Origin: Flavobacterium filum DSM 17961 | Lineage (GTDB): Bacteria; Bacteroidota; Bacteroidia; Flavobacteriales; Flavobacteriaceae | Reading direction: 5' to 3' | DNA length: 64,000 nt | Assembly (NCBI RefSeq): GCF_000425465.1 | Contig: NZ_AUDM01000004.1 | Span: 1-64,000, forward strand | Shown: one piece after another, positions 18,985 to 27,726 of the stretch | Layout of the letters: each line of letters opens with the position of its first letter | How positions within the stretch are numbered: position 1 is the stretch's first letter | The notes under the pieces: model-generated | The model's input: only the letters and a program-made list of their open reading frames with translations | Told to the model about the DNA's origin: nothing | Databases searched by the model: none | Translations under genes and position numbers: made by a program

Positions 18985-20100
18985 TTAAATTCCTTTTGTA
19001 AATTCACTCGTAATAAAATCTACTACTTTGGTTAAATCTTTTGTTTCTTCATAAACGGCTAATTGTTTAGCTGCTCCGGTTCCGTCTCTCAGAATATTGT
19101 GGACGTAATTGATTTCTTCACGGCTTCCGAGTTCATCCACTACATCATCAATAAAATCAAGCAATTCTAGAATTAACTCTTTAGTTGGTACTTCTTTTTG
19201 CAAACCAAAATCAATCATATTTCCTTGTACACCATAACGAGCTGCCCTGAATTTATTCTCCTTAATTAACGCCAAGCGATACACATTAAAACTTGTATTA
19301 GCCGTATTTAATTTATACAATTTTGCTACGATAGCTTGAATAATTGCAACGATACAAATGGTTTCATCTACTGTCAGACTCATATCGCAAATGCGGAATT
19401 CAATGGTATTATAGAATGGGTGCAAACGTAAATCCCACCAAATTTTTTTGGGATTGTCGATACAATTTGTTTTCACTAATGTTTCCAAGAAATTGTCATA
19501 CGATTGAACAGAGTCAAAATATTCCGGTAATCCGGTACGGGGAAATTTATCAAATACTTTGGTTCTAAACGATTTATATCCCGTATTTCTTCCTTCCCAA
19601 AAAGGTGAATTGGTAGAAAGTGAAAAAATATGGGGTAAAAAATAACAGGCTTGATTGATTAGCTGCAACCCAATTTCCCGACTTTCGATTCCCACATGGC
19701 AATGCATACCAAAAATCAAATTGGAACGAGCCGCATCTTGCAATTCATTTACAATATTATGGTAACGAGGGTCATCCGTAATGGGTTGATCTTGCCATTT
19801 AGAAAATGGATGCGTTCCGGCGGCACCTACTACTAATCCTTGTTTAGCAGCCAATTCCACAATCTTTTTTCGTAGAAAAGTGATTTCCTCTCGAGCTTCT
19901 TTAACGTTTTTGCAAATATTGGTTCCGACTTCTACCACCGATTGGTGCATTTCGGCTTTTACTTGCTCTTGTAAAATAATTTTGGCTCCATCCACAATTT
20001 TCGACATGTGCGATCGAAGGTCACGCGTTTCGGGGTCGATAATTAAATATTCCTCTTCTACACCTAATGTAAAAACAGGTAAAGGTTTCTTCACACTCAT
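18985..20100 (-). CDS. GCS2-family carboxylate-amine ligase (YbdK-like)
   Basis: 371 residues. Hallmarks of the glutamate-cysteine ligase 2 family: FTLGVEEEYLIIDPETRDL at the start, AGTHPFSKWQDQPITDDPRY, and FGMHCHVGI (metal and ATP site). The family forms gamma-glutamyl-type amide bonds and includes enzymes with weak glutamate-cysteine ligase activity. Set 21 bp downstream of an ATP-grasp ligase gene; the pair may act one after the other on the same substrate. Confidence 0.93.
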   Translation of the reverse strand: MSVKKPLPVFTLGVEEEYLIIDPETRDLRSHMSKIVDGAKIILQEQVKAEMHQSVVEVGTNICKNVKEAREEITFLRKKIVELAAKQGLVVGAAGTHPFSKWQDQPITDDPRYHNIVNELQDAARSNLIFGMHCHVGIESREIGLQLINQACYFLPHIFSLSTNSPFWEGRNTGYKSFRTKVFDKFPRTGLPEYFDSVQSYDNFLETLVKTNCIDNPKKIWWDLRLHPFYNTIEFRICDMSLTVDETICIVAIIQAIVAKLYKLNTANTSFNVYRLALIKENKFRAARYGVQGNMIDFGLQKEVPTKELILELLDFIDDVVDELGSREEINYVHNILRDGTGAAKQLAVYEETKDLTKVVDFITSEFTKGI

Positions 20101-20121
20101 TTTAATTCAATTAGCAGTTTT

Positions 20122-21078
20122 TTAAAAACGTTTAGCGTCATTTACGGAATCTTTCATAAATGTTCCCCAAGTAAGGTTCATCTGTCCTTCTTTGTGTTTT
20201 TTGGCGTATTCAATGGCCATTTTAGCGGCTTCTTCTACTACCCATTCAAAATTTTCTTTACCTACCGAAGTAATTTCAGCATCGGGAGCCGGATTTCCAA
20301 AGTCGATTGCATAGGGAATACCGTCACGTACGGCAAATTCAACTGTATTGAAATCATACCCCAATCCTTTACAAAGTCGAATCGTGTAGTCTTTAATCGT
20401 AGCCAATAATTTTTTATCTGCCGGAGGACCATCCACTACATAACGCAAATGATGCGGATTTCTGGGTTCATAAGGCATAATTCGCACCGACTTTCCGCCC
20501 AAACAATATACTCTGAAATAAGATTCAAACACAATTTCTTCTTGTAAAAGCATCACTAATTGTCCGGTTTCCCGGTGAATATCCCAAAACTCATCACGGT
20601 TCTCCAAGCGATATACATTTTTCCATCCGCCACCGGCATATGGTTTCATATAAGCTGGAAACTTGACATAGTCAAAAATGGCTTCCCAGTTGAGTGGATA
20701 TTTTAAATTACGAAAAGATTTACTGGAAGTATCGGTTGGATGTTCAGCAGAAGGTAAAATTACTGTATTGGGTAGCGGAACACCTAAAACATCAGCAAGG
20801 CAATTGTTGAAAAACTTATCATCGGCACTCCACCAAAATGGATTATTGATTACGGCAGTACCGGTGAGAGCAGCATTTTTTAAATAGGCTCTATAAAAAG
20901 GTACATCTTGTGATATACGGTCAATGATTACGGCATATTCCGTAGCTTTATTTTGAACCACTTTATCGATGGATACTGCTTCTGCTACGATTCCTTTTTC
21001 ATTTTTTGAATTTACGCGGTCTATAAACGCTTGTGGGAAGGTATCTTCCATTCCGAATAAGATTCCAATTTTTTTCAT
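20122..21078 (-). CDS. ATP-grasp ligase, D-Ala-D-Ala ligase/RimK-like
   Basis: 318 residues. N-terminal preATP-grasp part MKKIGILFGMEDTFPQAFID, ATP-binding PAYMKPYAGGGWKNVYRL (lysine and glycine loop, about residue 143-160), and a metal-binding segment IPYAIDFGNPAPDAEI in place of the usual E-x-N pair. It would form an amide bond from a carboxylate and an amine using ATP. Second gene of the leftward operon, 22 bp after the esterase and 21 bp before the GCS2 ligase. Confidence 0.87.
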   Translation of the reverse strand: MKKIGILFGMEDTFPQAFIDRVNSKNEKGIVAEAVSIDKVVQNKATEYAVIIDRISQDVPFYRAYLKNAALTGTAVINNPFWWSADDKFFNNCLADVLGVPLPNTVILPSAEHPTDTSSKSFRNLKYPLNWEAIFDYVKFPAYMKPYAGGGWKNVYRLENRDEFWDIHRETGQLVMLLQEEIVFESYFRVYCLGGKSVRIMPYEPRNPHHLRYVVDGPPADKKLLATIKDYTIRLCKGLGYDFNTVEFAVRDGIPYAIDFGNPAPDAEITSVGKENFEWVVEEAAKMAIEYAKKHKEGQMNLTWGTFMKDSVNDAKRF

Positions 21079-21100
21079 ATTGTTTTGTTTTTAGTGCTGT

Positions 21101-21814
21101 TTAAAAATATTTAATTCTGGATAAATAATGAGGAAACATTTCCCGCCACACCGGCCAATCGTGTTCTCGGTCCTGTCGAATATCCAACCAATGTGGAATA
21201 TCACGATGAGCAAGCACTCTACTGAGTTTTAAATTGGCATCGAGACAAATATCCCAATTGGAAGTACCTAATATAATATCCATGTTCCAAAGTTCGCGGT
21301 CATTTAAACCATGAAGAAAATCTTCTGGACTATTATAAAATACATTTTCGTCATGATAACCATCCATAAAGCTTTTAATGCTGAATGCTCCACCCATTGC
21401 AAACACATGACTTACATAGCCTGGATGTCGAAAAGCAAAATTGGCAGCATGATAACCTCCAAAACTGCAACCTGCTACAGCAACTTTTCCGGAGTAGGTG
21501 TTATTTTTGACTTTCTCTACAATTTCATGGCAAATCATTTTATCATACCAAACATGGTTTTGGATGCGATGGGAAGGATGAATTTTCTTGTTGTAAAAAC
21601 TATCTTTATCAATGCTATCCGGACAAAATATTTGAATTAGTCCTTGTTCAATATACCATTTTGCCGATTCAATTAAACCTTGGTCTCTATTTTCATGATA
21701 ACTTCCCATAGAGGTTGGGAATAAAATCACTGGATAACCAGCATGACCAAAAACTAACATTTGAATTTCCCTACTTAAATTGGGGGAGTACCATTTGAAG
21801 TATTCTTCTCTCAT
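21101..21814 (-). CDS. Esterase-D-like alpha/beta hydrolase
   Basis: 237 residues, no signal peptide. Nucleophile in VAGCSFGGYHAANFAF (GxSxGG-type elbow), with HDWPVWREMFPHYL at the C-terminus supplying the probable His. First gene of the leftward amidoligase operon. Together with the esterase at 11700 it gives the cluster two hydrolases of similar fold but different length (this one lacks the N-terminal sandwich domain). Substrate unknown; an ester or amide formed by the ligases is an inference. Confidence 0.85.
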   Translation of the reverse strand: MREEYFKWYSPNLSREIQMLVFGHAGYPVILFPTSMGSYHENRDQGLIESAKWYIEQGLIQIFCPDSIDKDSFYNKKIHPSHRIQNHVWYDKMICHEIVEKVKNNTYSGKVAVAGCSFGGYHAANFAFRHPGYVSHVFAMGGAFSIKSFMDGYHDENVFYNSPEDFLHGLNDRELWNMDIILGTSNWDICLDANLKLSRVLAHRDIPHWLDIRQDREHDWPVWREMFPHYLSRIKYF

Positions 21815-22120
21815 ATCAATCGTTTTAACAATAATAATGAAAAAATATCAGTATTTTACATAAATAATTAAGTTCCTTAAATTTTTATCATTAAGCTTTA
21901 CACACATGTAAAACGATGGTAAAAAATCAAAAAAAACGATAAAATGGAGTATTGAATTTCAGTTTTTTCAATAAAATTAGCTCTCTGCAAAGTCCGAAAA
22001 CAATAAAATTAAGAATTGTTTACACCACAAAACAACTTTTTTTGGTGTCGTAGTGAAAAACATGTTATCATTATTCATCAAAATTGAGTAAATTTATAGT
22101 TCAATATAAATTTGACTAAT
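21815..22120. other. Divergent intergenic region
   Basis: About 305 bp between the divergent esterase and META-domain genes. AT-rich, with one inverted repeat, ACACCA (22022-22027) and TGGTGT (22043-22048). Promoters for both genes should be here, but I cannot place them confidently. Confidence 0.4.
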
Positions 22121-22888
22121 ATGAAAAGAATAGTAATTATTTTGTTTTTTATCGGTTTTTTAAGTTGTGAAACTACTAAAAAATCATCTTCTACTATAAT
22201 GACAAAAGAGGCAAATTTGTTAAAGTCTAAAGAGGAAGGATATTTTAAAGCAGTTGGAAAAGATTCAATGTGGATATTAGAAATTTCTGAACAACAAGTT
22301 CGATTTAAAAATAGTCAACAACAAATTGATTTTACTGCTCTTCACGTTGAACCCATTCGAGCAGCTGATGCGAATATCAAATTATATACTGTTCGATCCG
22401 GTGATGAAAACGTACAAATTTCTATTTATGCACAATCTTGCGAGGGTTATAATAATCAAAAAAGTGATTATAAAGTTGAAATAAAATGGAAAAAAGGGTT
22501 TAATTCTGAGGAAGAATTATTTTCTGGTTGTGGAAAGTATAGTATTGATTATCGATTGTATGATAATTGGATTTTGGAATCTTTAGAAGGAAAAGAATTG
22601 GACAGAACACTATTCCAAAACAATATGCCATCAATTGAAATTAATTCTTCTACCAAAAAAATTAGTGGATTTTCAGGATGTAATCGATTTAACGGAAGTA
22701 TTTTTCAAGAAAGAGATTTACTCCGTTTTACACAAATAATTTCTACTAAAATGGCGTGTAATAATTTAACTTTTGAAACTACATATTTTAAAGTCATTCA
22801 ACAGTCAACAGGTTATAAAATTAAGTATAACCGATTATTTCTAACACAATCCGATCAAGTTATTGCTGTTTTTAGAAAAATCGATTAA
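22121..22888 (+). CDS. META-domain (HslJ-like) lipoprotein
   Basis: 255 residues from the ATG at 22121. Lipoprotein leader IILFFIGFLSC puts it in the inner or outer membrane facing the periplasm. Residues 150-255 form a META domain: DNWILESLEGKEL, ISGFSGCNRFNGSI and STKMACN, in the order seen in HslJ-like proteins linked to heat and drug resistance. The N-terminal half (residues 30-140, ending SCEGYNNQKSDYKVEIKWKK) resembles the COG3650-type domain that often precedes META. Ends with a 4-bp overlap of the convergent gene. Confidence 0.85.
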   Translation: MKRIVIILFFIGFLSCETTKKSSSTIMTKEANLLKSKEEGYFKAVGKDSMWILEISEQQVRFKNSQQQIDFTALHVEPIRAADANIKLYTVRSGDENVQISIYAQSCEGYNNQKSDYKVEIKWKKGFNSEEELFSGCGKYSIDYRLYDNWILESLEGKELDRTLFQNNMPSIEINSSTKKISGFSGCNRFNGSIFQERDLLRFTQIISTKMACNNLTFETTYFKVIQQSTGYKIKYNRLFLTQSDQVIAVFRKID

Positions 22889-23289
22889 GATGCTTGTTGA
22901 GAATCAAAAAGGATAAGTTGACTTTTTAAACGTTCAATTAGCATATTCATCATACGTTTATTTAGGTTTGATGAATTTTTTAAATATTCAGCATATTCCT
23001 CAACTGTAAATAAACCAATTACCATTCCTTTTAAAGCATTTCTAAATTTGATATCTTTTTGAATAGACGTTTCTATAAATTGATTTTTCTTTTCAATTGA
23101 ATAACTATAAAAATCATTTTTATGCTTGGTGATGTAGTTTTTAAAAACTTCAATAAATAAATCATTTTGCAATTTAAGAATAGGGCGGATGGTTGCATTT
23201 TGAAATCGTTCTTCCGCTGATGAAAACTCAGTAATCATTCCAAGTGATTCGCCTCTGTTTTCAGTGATATAAAGATCTCGCGTAGTCAT
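22885..23289 (-). CDS. Conserved hypothetical protein, 134 residues
   Basis: Soluble, helix-rich, no recognised motif (MTTRDLYITENRGESLG at the start; KGMVIGLFTVEEYAEYL in the middle). Related proteins occur in flavobacteria; some carry a glyoxalase label, but no glyoxalase metal motif is visible. Convergent with the META gene, which it overlaps by 4 bp, and followed on the other side by the ompA-family terminator. Confidence 0.65.
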   Translation of the reverse strand: MTTRDLYITENRGESLGMITEFSSAEERFQNATIRPILKLQNDLFIEVFKNYITKHKNDFYSYSIEKKNQFIETSIQKDIKFRNALKGMVIGLFTVEEYAEYLKNSSNLNKRMMNMLIERLKSQLILFDSQQAS

Positions 23290-23311
23290 GATATTTTTTC
23301 TTTTAAAAGTA

Positions 23312-23341
23312 TAAAAAAACCTCTGTTAAAAAACAGAGGTT
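23312..23341 (-). terminator. Rho-independent terminator of the OmpA-family gene
   Basis: Stem ACCTCTGTT (23319-23327) and AACAGAGGT (23332-23340); minus-strand T-run follows. 30 bp after the stop at 23372. Confidence 0.85.
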
Positions 23342-23371
23342 AATTTATAGTTATTAAGAATTGACTGTTAA

Positions 23372-24667
23372 TTATTTCACTTTGAAAGTTACTCTTCTTA
23401 CCAATCTTCTTGCACCAGCAGAATCTTTATCAACAGAAGCATCTTCTCCTTGTGAAACTACGTTTAAACGATTTGGATCAATACCAGCTTTAACTAATAT
23501 TTCTTTAACATTATTTGCTCTATCGTTAGCTAACTTATCGTTGTAAGGTGTTTTACCGATTTCATCTGCATGACCAATAATATCAACAGTTGATTCAGGA
23601 TTGTTTAACAAATAAGTACGGATAAAATCTATACCTTCTGTAGAAACATTTGTAGGTTGCTTTTTGTTGAAATCAAAATAGGTAGCAACATAACCATCAT
23701 TGATGAATTTAGCCATCATTTCAGCATTATTATTTCCTGAATTATACGTTTCATTGGTAACATATGTATTGTTCAAGAATTTCTCCAATTCATCAGGAAC
23801 ACCATTTTGATTAATATCAACCATTCTTCCTTTTGTATCAACCGCTACACCGGCAATAGAGTTTGGTTCAACATCAAGATAATCAGGCACCCCGTCTTGA
23901 TCACTGTCCGTCATGTTGTTCTCAATTTGTCCAACTCTTTTCTCAAGAGCAGCAATTTCTTCTTGTTGTTTATTGGTTAACACAGCCCAATCACCGTGGA
24001 TTTTATGAGCACCAAAAGATACAGAAACACCCATAGAAATAGTATACATACTACCTGCTAAATTGTTATTAGCATCTGAATAAGCACCATCCCAATTAAA
24101 ATGTTGTCTCACATTTGATAACATTGTAAAATCAGCATTTAGTGCAAAGTTTTTAGTAATTCTGAATTCCGGAGTAAAACCGAACATTACACCACCATTC
24201 CATTCATCTCTACCTTCGTTTATGCCCATTTTAGGAGTCATTTGTGCAACTTGAACACCACCATGGAAAAGGAATGAGAAGCGACCCAATGATTCTTGAA
24301 TGTCGAATAAACGAGCTCCATTAATTACTCCTTGAAAACCAATTCTAATGTTTTGCATTTCAAATTCTAAACTTTCATCACTCAAGTTCTTTAAACGATC
24401 AAAACCAAAATCTAATTTTAATCCAAATTTTGGACTAAACATATATCTAACACCACCATTGTAATTATTAATTGTTACTCCACCGAAAAACTTTCCTGGG
24501 TCACTTCCAAAATAACCAATAGAATAAGGTTTAATACCTTTGCTTTGTCCAGCATTTAATTCAAATGTCCATTTGTTGTATTCATCTGTTTTTTCTTCTT
24601 GAGCCTTAACATTAAAAGTACTGAAAAGCAAAACTGAAAAGGAAAGAATAAGTAAACTTTTTCTCAT
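23372..24667 (-). CDS. OmpA-family outer-membrane protein
   Basis: 431 residues: Sec signal (LLILSFSVLLFSTFNVKAQ), an N-terminal 8-strand-type beta-barrel (about 25-225), a heptad stretch EEIAALEKRVGQIENN, calcium-binding type-3 repeats (DSDQDGVPDYLDVEPNS, DINQNGVPDELEK), and a C-terminal OmpA peptidoglycan-binding domain with STVDIIGHADEIG and NDKLANDRANNVKEIL. It links the outer membrane to the wall and is typically among the most abundant proteins in flavobacteria. Own promoter and terminator, so monocistronic. Confidence 0.94.
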   Translation of the reverse strand: MRKSLLILSFSVLLFSTFNVKAQEEKTDEYNKWTFELNAGQSKGIKPYSIGYFGSDPGKFFGGVTINNYNGGVRYMFSPKFGLKLDFGFDRLKNLSDESLEFEMQNIRIGFQGVINGARLFDIQESLGRFSFLFHGGVQVAQMTPKMGINEGRDEWNGGVMFGFTPEFRITKNFALNADFTMLSNVRQHFNWDGAYSDANNNLAGSMYTISMGVSVSFGAHKIHGDWAVLTNKQQEEIAALEKRVGQIENNMTDSDQDGVPDYLDVEPNSIAGVAVDTKGRMVDINQNGVPDELEKFLNNTYVTNETYNSGNNNAEMMAKFINDGYVATYFDFNKKQPTNVSTEGIDFIRTYLLNNPESTVDIIGHADEIGKTPYNDKLANDRANNVKEILVKAGIDPNRLNVVSQGEDASVDKDSAGARRLVRRVTFKVK

Positions 24668-24708
24668 TGTTCGTTAATTATTGATTATAAATATCATTTA
24701 AACTAGTG

Positions 24709-24716
24709 CAAATATA
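24709..24716 (-). promoter_or_regulatory. -7 element TATATTTG of the OmpA-family gene
   Basis: Exact TAnnTTTG on the minus strand, about 42 bp upstream of the ATG, giving a leader of roughly 35 nt. No clear -33 TTG upstream. Confidence 0.55.
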
Positions 24717-24872
24717 AATGAATTGTTCAGATAATCTAATGATATGTTAAAAAAGTGAGTGTTAAATGAAAGGTTTTTATAGATTAAATGCAACTTATTC
24801 CTTATTACGTATGAACTTTCTTAAAAAAAATGTCTCATTTTCGTTTCTTAATAATAAAAAATAAAAAAATAG

Positions 24873-24880
24873 TAATTTTG
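24873..24880 (+). promoter_or_regulatory. -7 element TAATTTTG of the thioesterase gene
   Basis: Exact TAnnTTTG 12 bases before the ATG at 24893. This placement rules out the longer reading from 24830 and predicts a very short leader. Confidence 0.55.
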
Positions 24881-24892
24881 AAAAAAAAAGAT

Positions 24893-25285
24893 ATGCGATT
24901 TCATACCAGAAAATGGGTTAAACCCGAAGATTTAAATCCAAATGGTACATTGTTTGGTGGACGATTATTAGCGTGGATAGACGAAGAAGTTGCTTTATAT
25001 TCTATTATTCAGCTAGAAAATCCAAAAGTTGTCACCAAACACATGTCAGAAATTAATTTTAAAAGTTCTGCTAAACCCGGAGATATTGTTGAAATTGGAA
25101 TTGATGTAGTTAAATTTGGTAAAACATCAATTGTCTTGACTTGTGAAGTGAGAAATATCATGACAAGAGAAACCATCATTACTGTAGAAGCAATTACCAT
25201 GGTTAATTTAGATGAAAATGGAAAACCAAAACCTCATGGCAAAACCCAAATTGAATTTATCCAAGACCGCTTAAAAAAGGATTAA
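24893..25285 (+). CDS. Acyl-CoA thioesterase, hotdog fold (YciA/BFIT type)
   Basis: 130 residues from the ATG at 24893. Seen: DLNPNGTLFGGRLLAWIDEEVAL (hotdog helix with the family NxxGxxFGGxLxxWxDE pattern), KSSAKPGDIVEIGIDVVKFGKTSI and a second-half strand pattern ending TITMV-like ITMVNLDENGKP. Hydrolyses acyl-CoA to free acid and CoA in the cytosol. Single gene that overlaps the convergent membrane-protein gene by 4 bp. Confidence 0.9.
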   Translation: MRFHTRKWVKPEDLNPNGTLFGGRLLAWIDEEVALYSIIQLENPKVVTKHMSEINFKSSAKPGDIVEIGIDVVKFGKTSIVLTCEVRNIMTRETIITVEAITMVNLDENGKPKPHGKTQIEFIQDRLKKD

Positions 25286-25551
25286 AGGTATTTTTTTTCT
25301 AAATAAAATGTTCCAAATGGTATAAGTGAAGCCAAACAAACTATCATAAATAATTTAGTGTTCCACTTTTCGGTGTATTTTAAAATTATGGCTAAGAAAA
25401 TATAGGCTATAAATAAAATTCCATGAGCCATTCCTATTATTTGAACATATTCTTTTTGATCCATCACATACTTCATTGGCATGGCAAAAAAGATTAGTAA
25501 TAGCAATGAAAGTCCCTCCAACAAAGCAATTTTTTTGAAAAATGATAACAT
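25282..25551 (-). CDS. DUF3817-family small membrane protein
   Basis: 89 residues from the ATG at 25551 (MLSFFKKIALLEGLSLL); the longer open frame to 25617 would overlap the upstream gene. Three membrane segments, with MKYVMDQKEYVQIIGMAHGILFIAY typical of DUF3817/YdzA-like integral membrane proteins. Function unknown. Four bp after the VTT-domain gene, so part of the nhaA-VTT-DUF3817 transcript. Confidence 0.8.
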   Translation of the reverse strand: MLSFFKKIALLEGLSLLLLIFFAMPMKYVMDQKEYVQIIGMAHGILFIAYIFLAIILKYTEKWNTKLFMIVCLASLIPFGTFYLEKKYL

Positions 25552-25555
25552 AGTA

Positions 25556-26167
25556 TTATAACATTTGATAAATGGCAAAACCGTAAATGATAAAGCGAAG
25601 TAATCGCAACAAAGCAAACAAAAGGAAATTTTTAAAATTAAATTTAATCATTCCTGCGGCCATAGATGCCATTGCAAATGGTAATGGTAATAATGCTCCT
25701 ACTGCAATTAAAAACCCACCCCATTTTCGCATGTTGGTAATGTGTTTACTCATTTTAGTAAACATAAATTTGTTAACTGAGGGTATCAATAGCATCGCTT
25801 TTCCTGACAAATAAGATACAACTCCGCCCAAGTATGACAATAGTGCTAGGATTGATAAAAATAGTATTGGATGATCTGTATTTTTGGTCCATGCAATAAA
25901 AATATCTGGAGGAATTAAACCTAAAATGGATTCTGAAGCAAAAAATACTGAAAATATGGCAAAGTCACTGTAATTTTGAGTAAAATTTACTAATGCAACA
26001 TTGATATTGATTACATTATAATGAACATAAAGAAGGGCACCTACAATAATAACGGTTGGCAAGAAAGCACTCTTTAAACCTTCTATTATGAATTTATAAA
26101 ATCCTGTATAGGTATAATATAAATGTAATTGTTTCCATTTATTTTTTTTGATTCTATCTTTTTGCAT
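25556..26167 (-). CDS. VTT/SNARE-associated (DedA/YqaA-like) membrane protein
   Basis: 203 residues with about five membrane segments and the DedA-superfamily features: FFASESILGLIPPDIFIAWT (E and PP region) and MRKWGGFLIAVGALLPLPFAMASMAAGMIKF (G-x-x-P-x-P-F). Members act in lipid flipping and membrane homeostasis. One bp before nhaA's end; probably translated from the same message. Confidence 0.87.
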   Translation of the reverse strand: MQKDRIKKNKWKQLHLYYTYTGFYKFIIEGLKSAFLPTVIIVGALLYVHYNVININVALVNFTQNYSDFAIFSVFFASESILGLIPPDIFIAWTKNTDHPILFLSILALLSYLGGVVSYLSGKAMLLIPSVNKFMFTKMSKHITNMRKWGGFLIAVGALLPLPFAMASMAAGMIKFNFKNFLLFALLRLLRFIIYGFAIYQML

Positions 26168-26168
26168 A

Positions 26169-27524
26169 TTAATGAATGTCAGAAGGTTTAAGTTTAGATT
26201 TGGGATGACTAAAATATAAAAATGTAAATCCTATAATTCCGCCAATTAGCGAGGCAATTAGAATTCCGATTTTTGCTTGATGAATATAAATTGGATTTGT
26301 AAAAGCCAAATTAGCAATGAATAACGACATTGTAAATCCGATGGATGCTAAAAATCCTACTCCAATTAAATGTTTATAGTTCATTCCATCAGGAAGTGGT
26401 GCTAGCTTTAACTTTACAAATAGGGAAGAGGTGCCAACAATTCCGATGAATTTACCCAATAATAAACCAAGAGCAACACCTATAGCTACATAACTTGTGC
26501 CTGTTTCTGCTGTTTCAGCTGATAAGGTTACACCGGCATTGGCAAGTGCAAAAATTGGCATAACAACAAATGTTACAAAGGGATGCATTCCGTGTTCTAA
26601 ACGTTGAAGTGGTGTCATGGCTTGTTTAGAAAGGGTACGCATATCTTCAAGAATATGAAGTTGCTCAGGTGTAACCGTAGGAACGTCATTAGGATCTGCT
26701 TCTTTAAATTTTTGCAAATATTTTTTCATTTTTTCAATGAACCCAACTTCATCAATTTTTACGTTTGCCGGAATGGTAAATGCAGCTAAAACGCCAGCAA
26801 TAGTTGCATGAACACCAGAAACTAAGAAGGCAATCCATAAACCACCTACACCTAATAACCCGTAATAAAAGGTATTTCTAACGCCAATTTTATTTGAGAA
26901 AATGAGCAATAATAAAAATATTGAACCAATGATTAGACTCGTGAAAGAAATATCAGAAGTATAAAAAAAGGCAATCACCAAAACGGCACCTAAATCATCG
27001 GCAATGGCCAAAACAGTTAAAAAAACTTTCAAAGATGTTGGAACTCTTTTACCTAACAGAAAAAGTACACCAAGAGCAAAGGCAATATCTGTAGCCATTG
27101 GAATTCCCCAACCACTGTGAGCTTCACCGGTTTGGTTAAAAAGCAAATAAATCAAGGCAGGGAAAATCATACCGCCTAATCCGGCAACAATTGGCAAAAT
27201 GGCTTTTCGAGGATTGGATAATTCACCACCTATTATTTCTCTTTTTAATTCGAGACCAACCACAAAAAAGAAAACGCCCATTAATCCATCATTAATCCAA
27301 TGATGCAACGTTTTATCGAGAAGTATATTTTCACCAATTCCGAAACTTATTTTATGTTCCCAAAAATGATGATAAGCATGTTGCAACGGTGAATTAGCCA
27401 AAATTAAAGCAACAACAGCCGATAAAAACAAAACAATTCCACCTGTTGTTGATTTACCGATAAATCGGTTAACAGGATCTATAATCCATTTGTCAACAGG
27501 TGTTATTTTTAATTTATACTTCAT
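26169..27524 (-). CDS. nhaA: Na+/H+ antiporter NhaA
   Basis: 451 residues, about 12 membrane segments. Hallmarks: LLDKTLHHWINDGLMGVFFFVVGLELKREI, PMATDIAFALGVL, and the ion-binding aspartate pair in LAIADDLGAVLVIAFFY; also the discontinuous helix region NAGVTL. It exports sodium in exchange for protons at alkaline pH in the inner membrane. An inserted cytosolic segment of about 50 residues (VGFIEKMKKYLQKFKEADPNDVPTV region) between the two halves is longer than in E. coli NhaA. First gene of a three-gene leftward operon. Confidence 0.95.
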   Translation of the reverse strand: MKYKLKITPVDKWIIDPVNRFIGKSTTGGIVLFLSAVVALILANSPLQHAYHHFWEHKISFGIGENILLDKTLHHWINDGLMGVFFFVVGLELKREIIGGELSNPRKAILPIVAGLGGMIFPALIYLLFNQTGEAHSGWGIPMATDIAFALGVLFLLGKRVPTSLKVFLTVLAIADDLGAVLVIAFFYTSDISFTSLIIGSIFLLLLIFSNKIGVRNTFYYGLLGVGGLWIAFLVSGVHATIAGVLAAFTIPANVKIDEVGFIEKMKKYLQKFKEADPNDVPTVTPEQLHILEDMRTLSKQAMTPLQRLEHGMHPFVTFVVMPIFALANAGVTLSAETAETGTSYVAIGVALGLLLGKFIGIVGTSSLFVKLKLAPLPDGMNYKHLIGVGFLASIGFTMSLFIANLAFTNPIYIHQAKIGILIASLIGGIIGFTFLYFSHPKSKLKPSDIH

Positions 27525-27696
27525 AAAACGACTGAAAAGGCTTTTAAAGGGGCGTAAAAATAATAAAATCAGTAGTATTATTTGTAAATTTTGAAATGAA
27601 TAAATAATTTTTAAGTATAATTTAACCTTTTTATGAACAAAATGTAAATTTTCAACAATTAATGCTATAAAATTATTATTTAGGGTTTTAACTGAT

Positions 27697-27704
27697 TATT
27701 TTTG
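27697..27704 (+). promoter_or_regulatory. -7 element TATTTTTG of the helicase gene
   Basis: Exact TAnnTTTG 22 bases before the ATG at 27727. Confidence 0.5.
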
Positions 27705-27726
27705 CAAAATTTTATTTTTCAAATCA

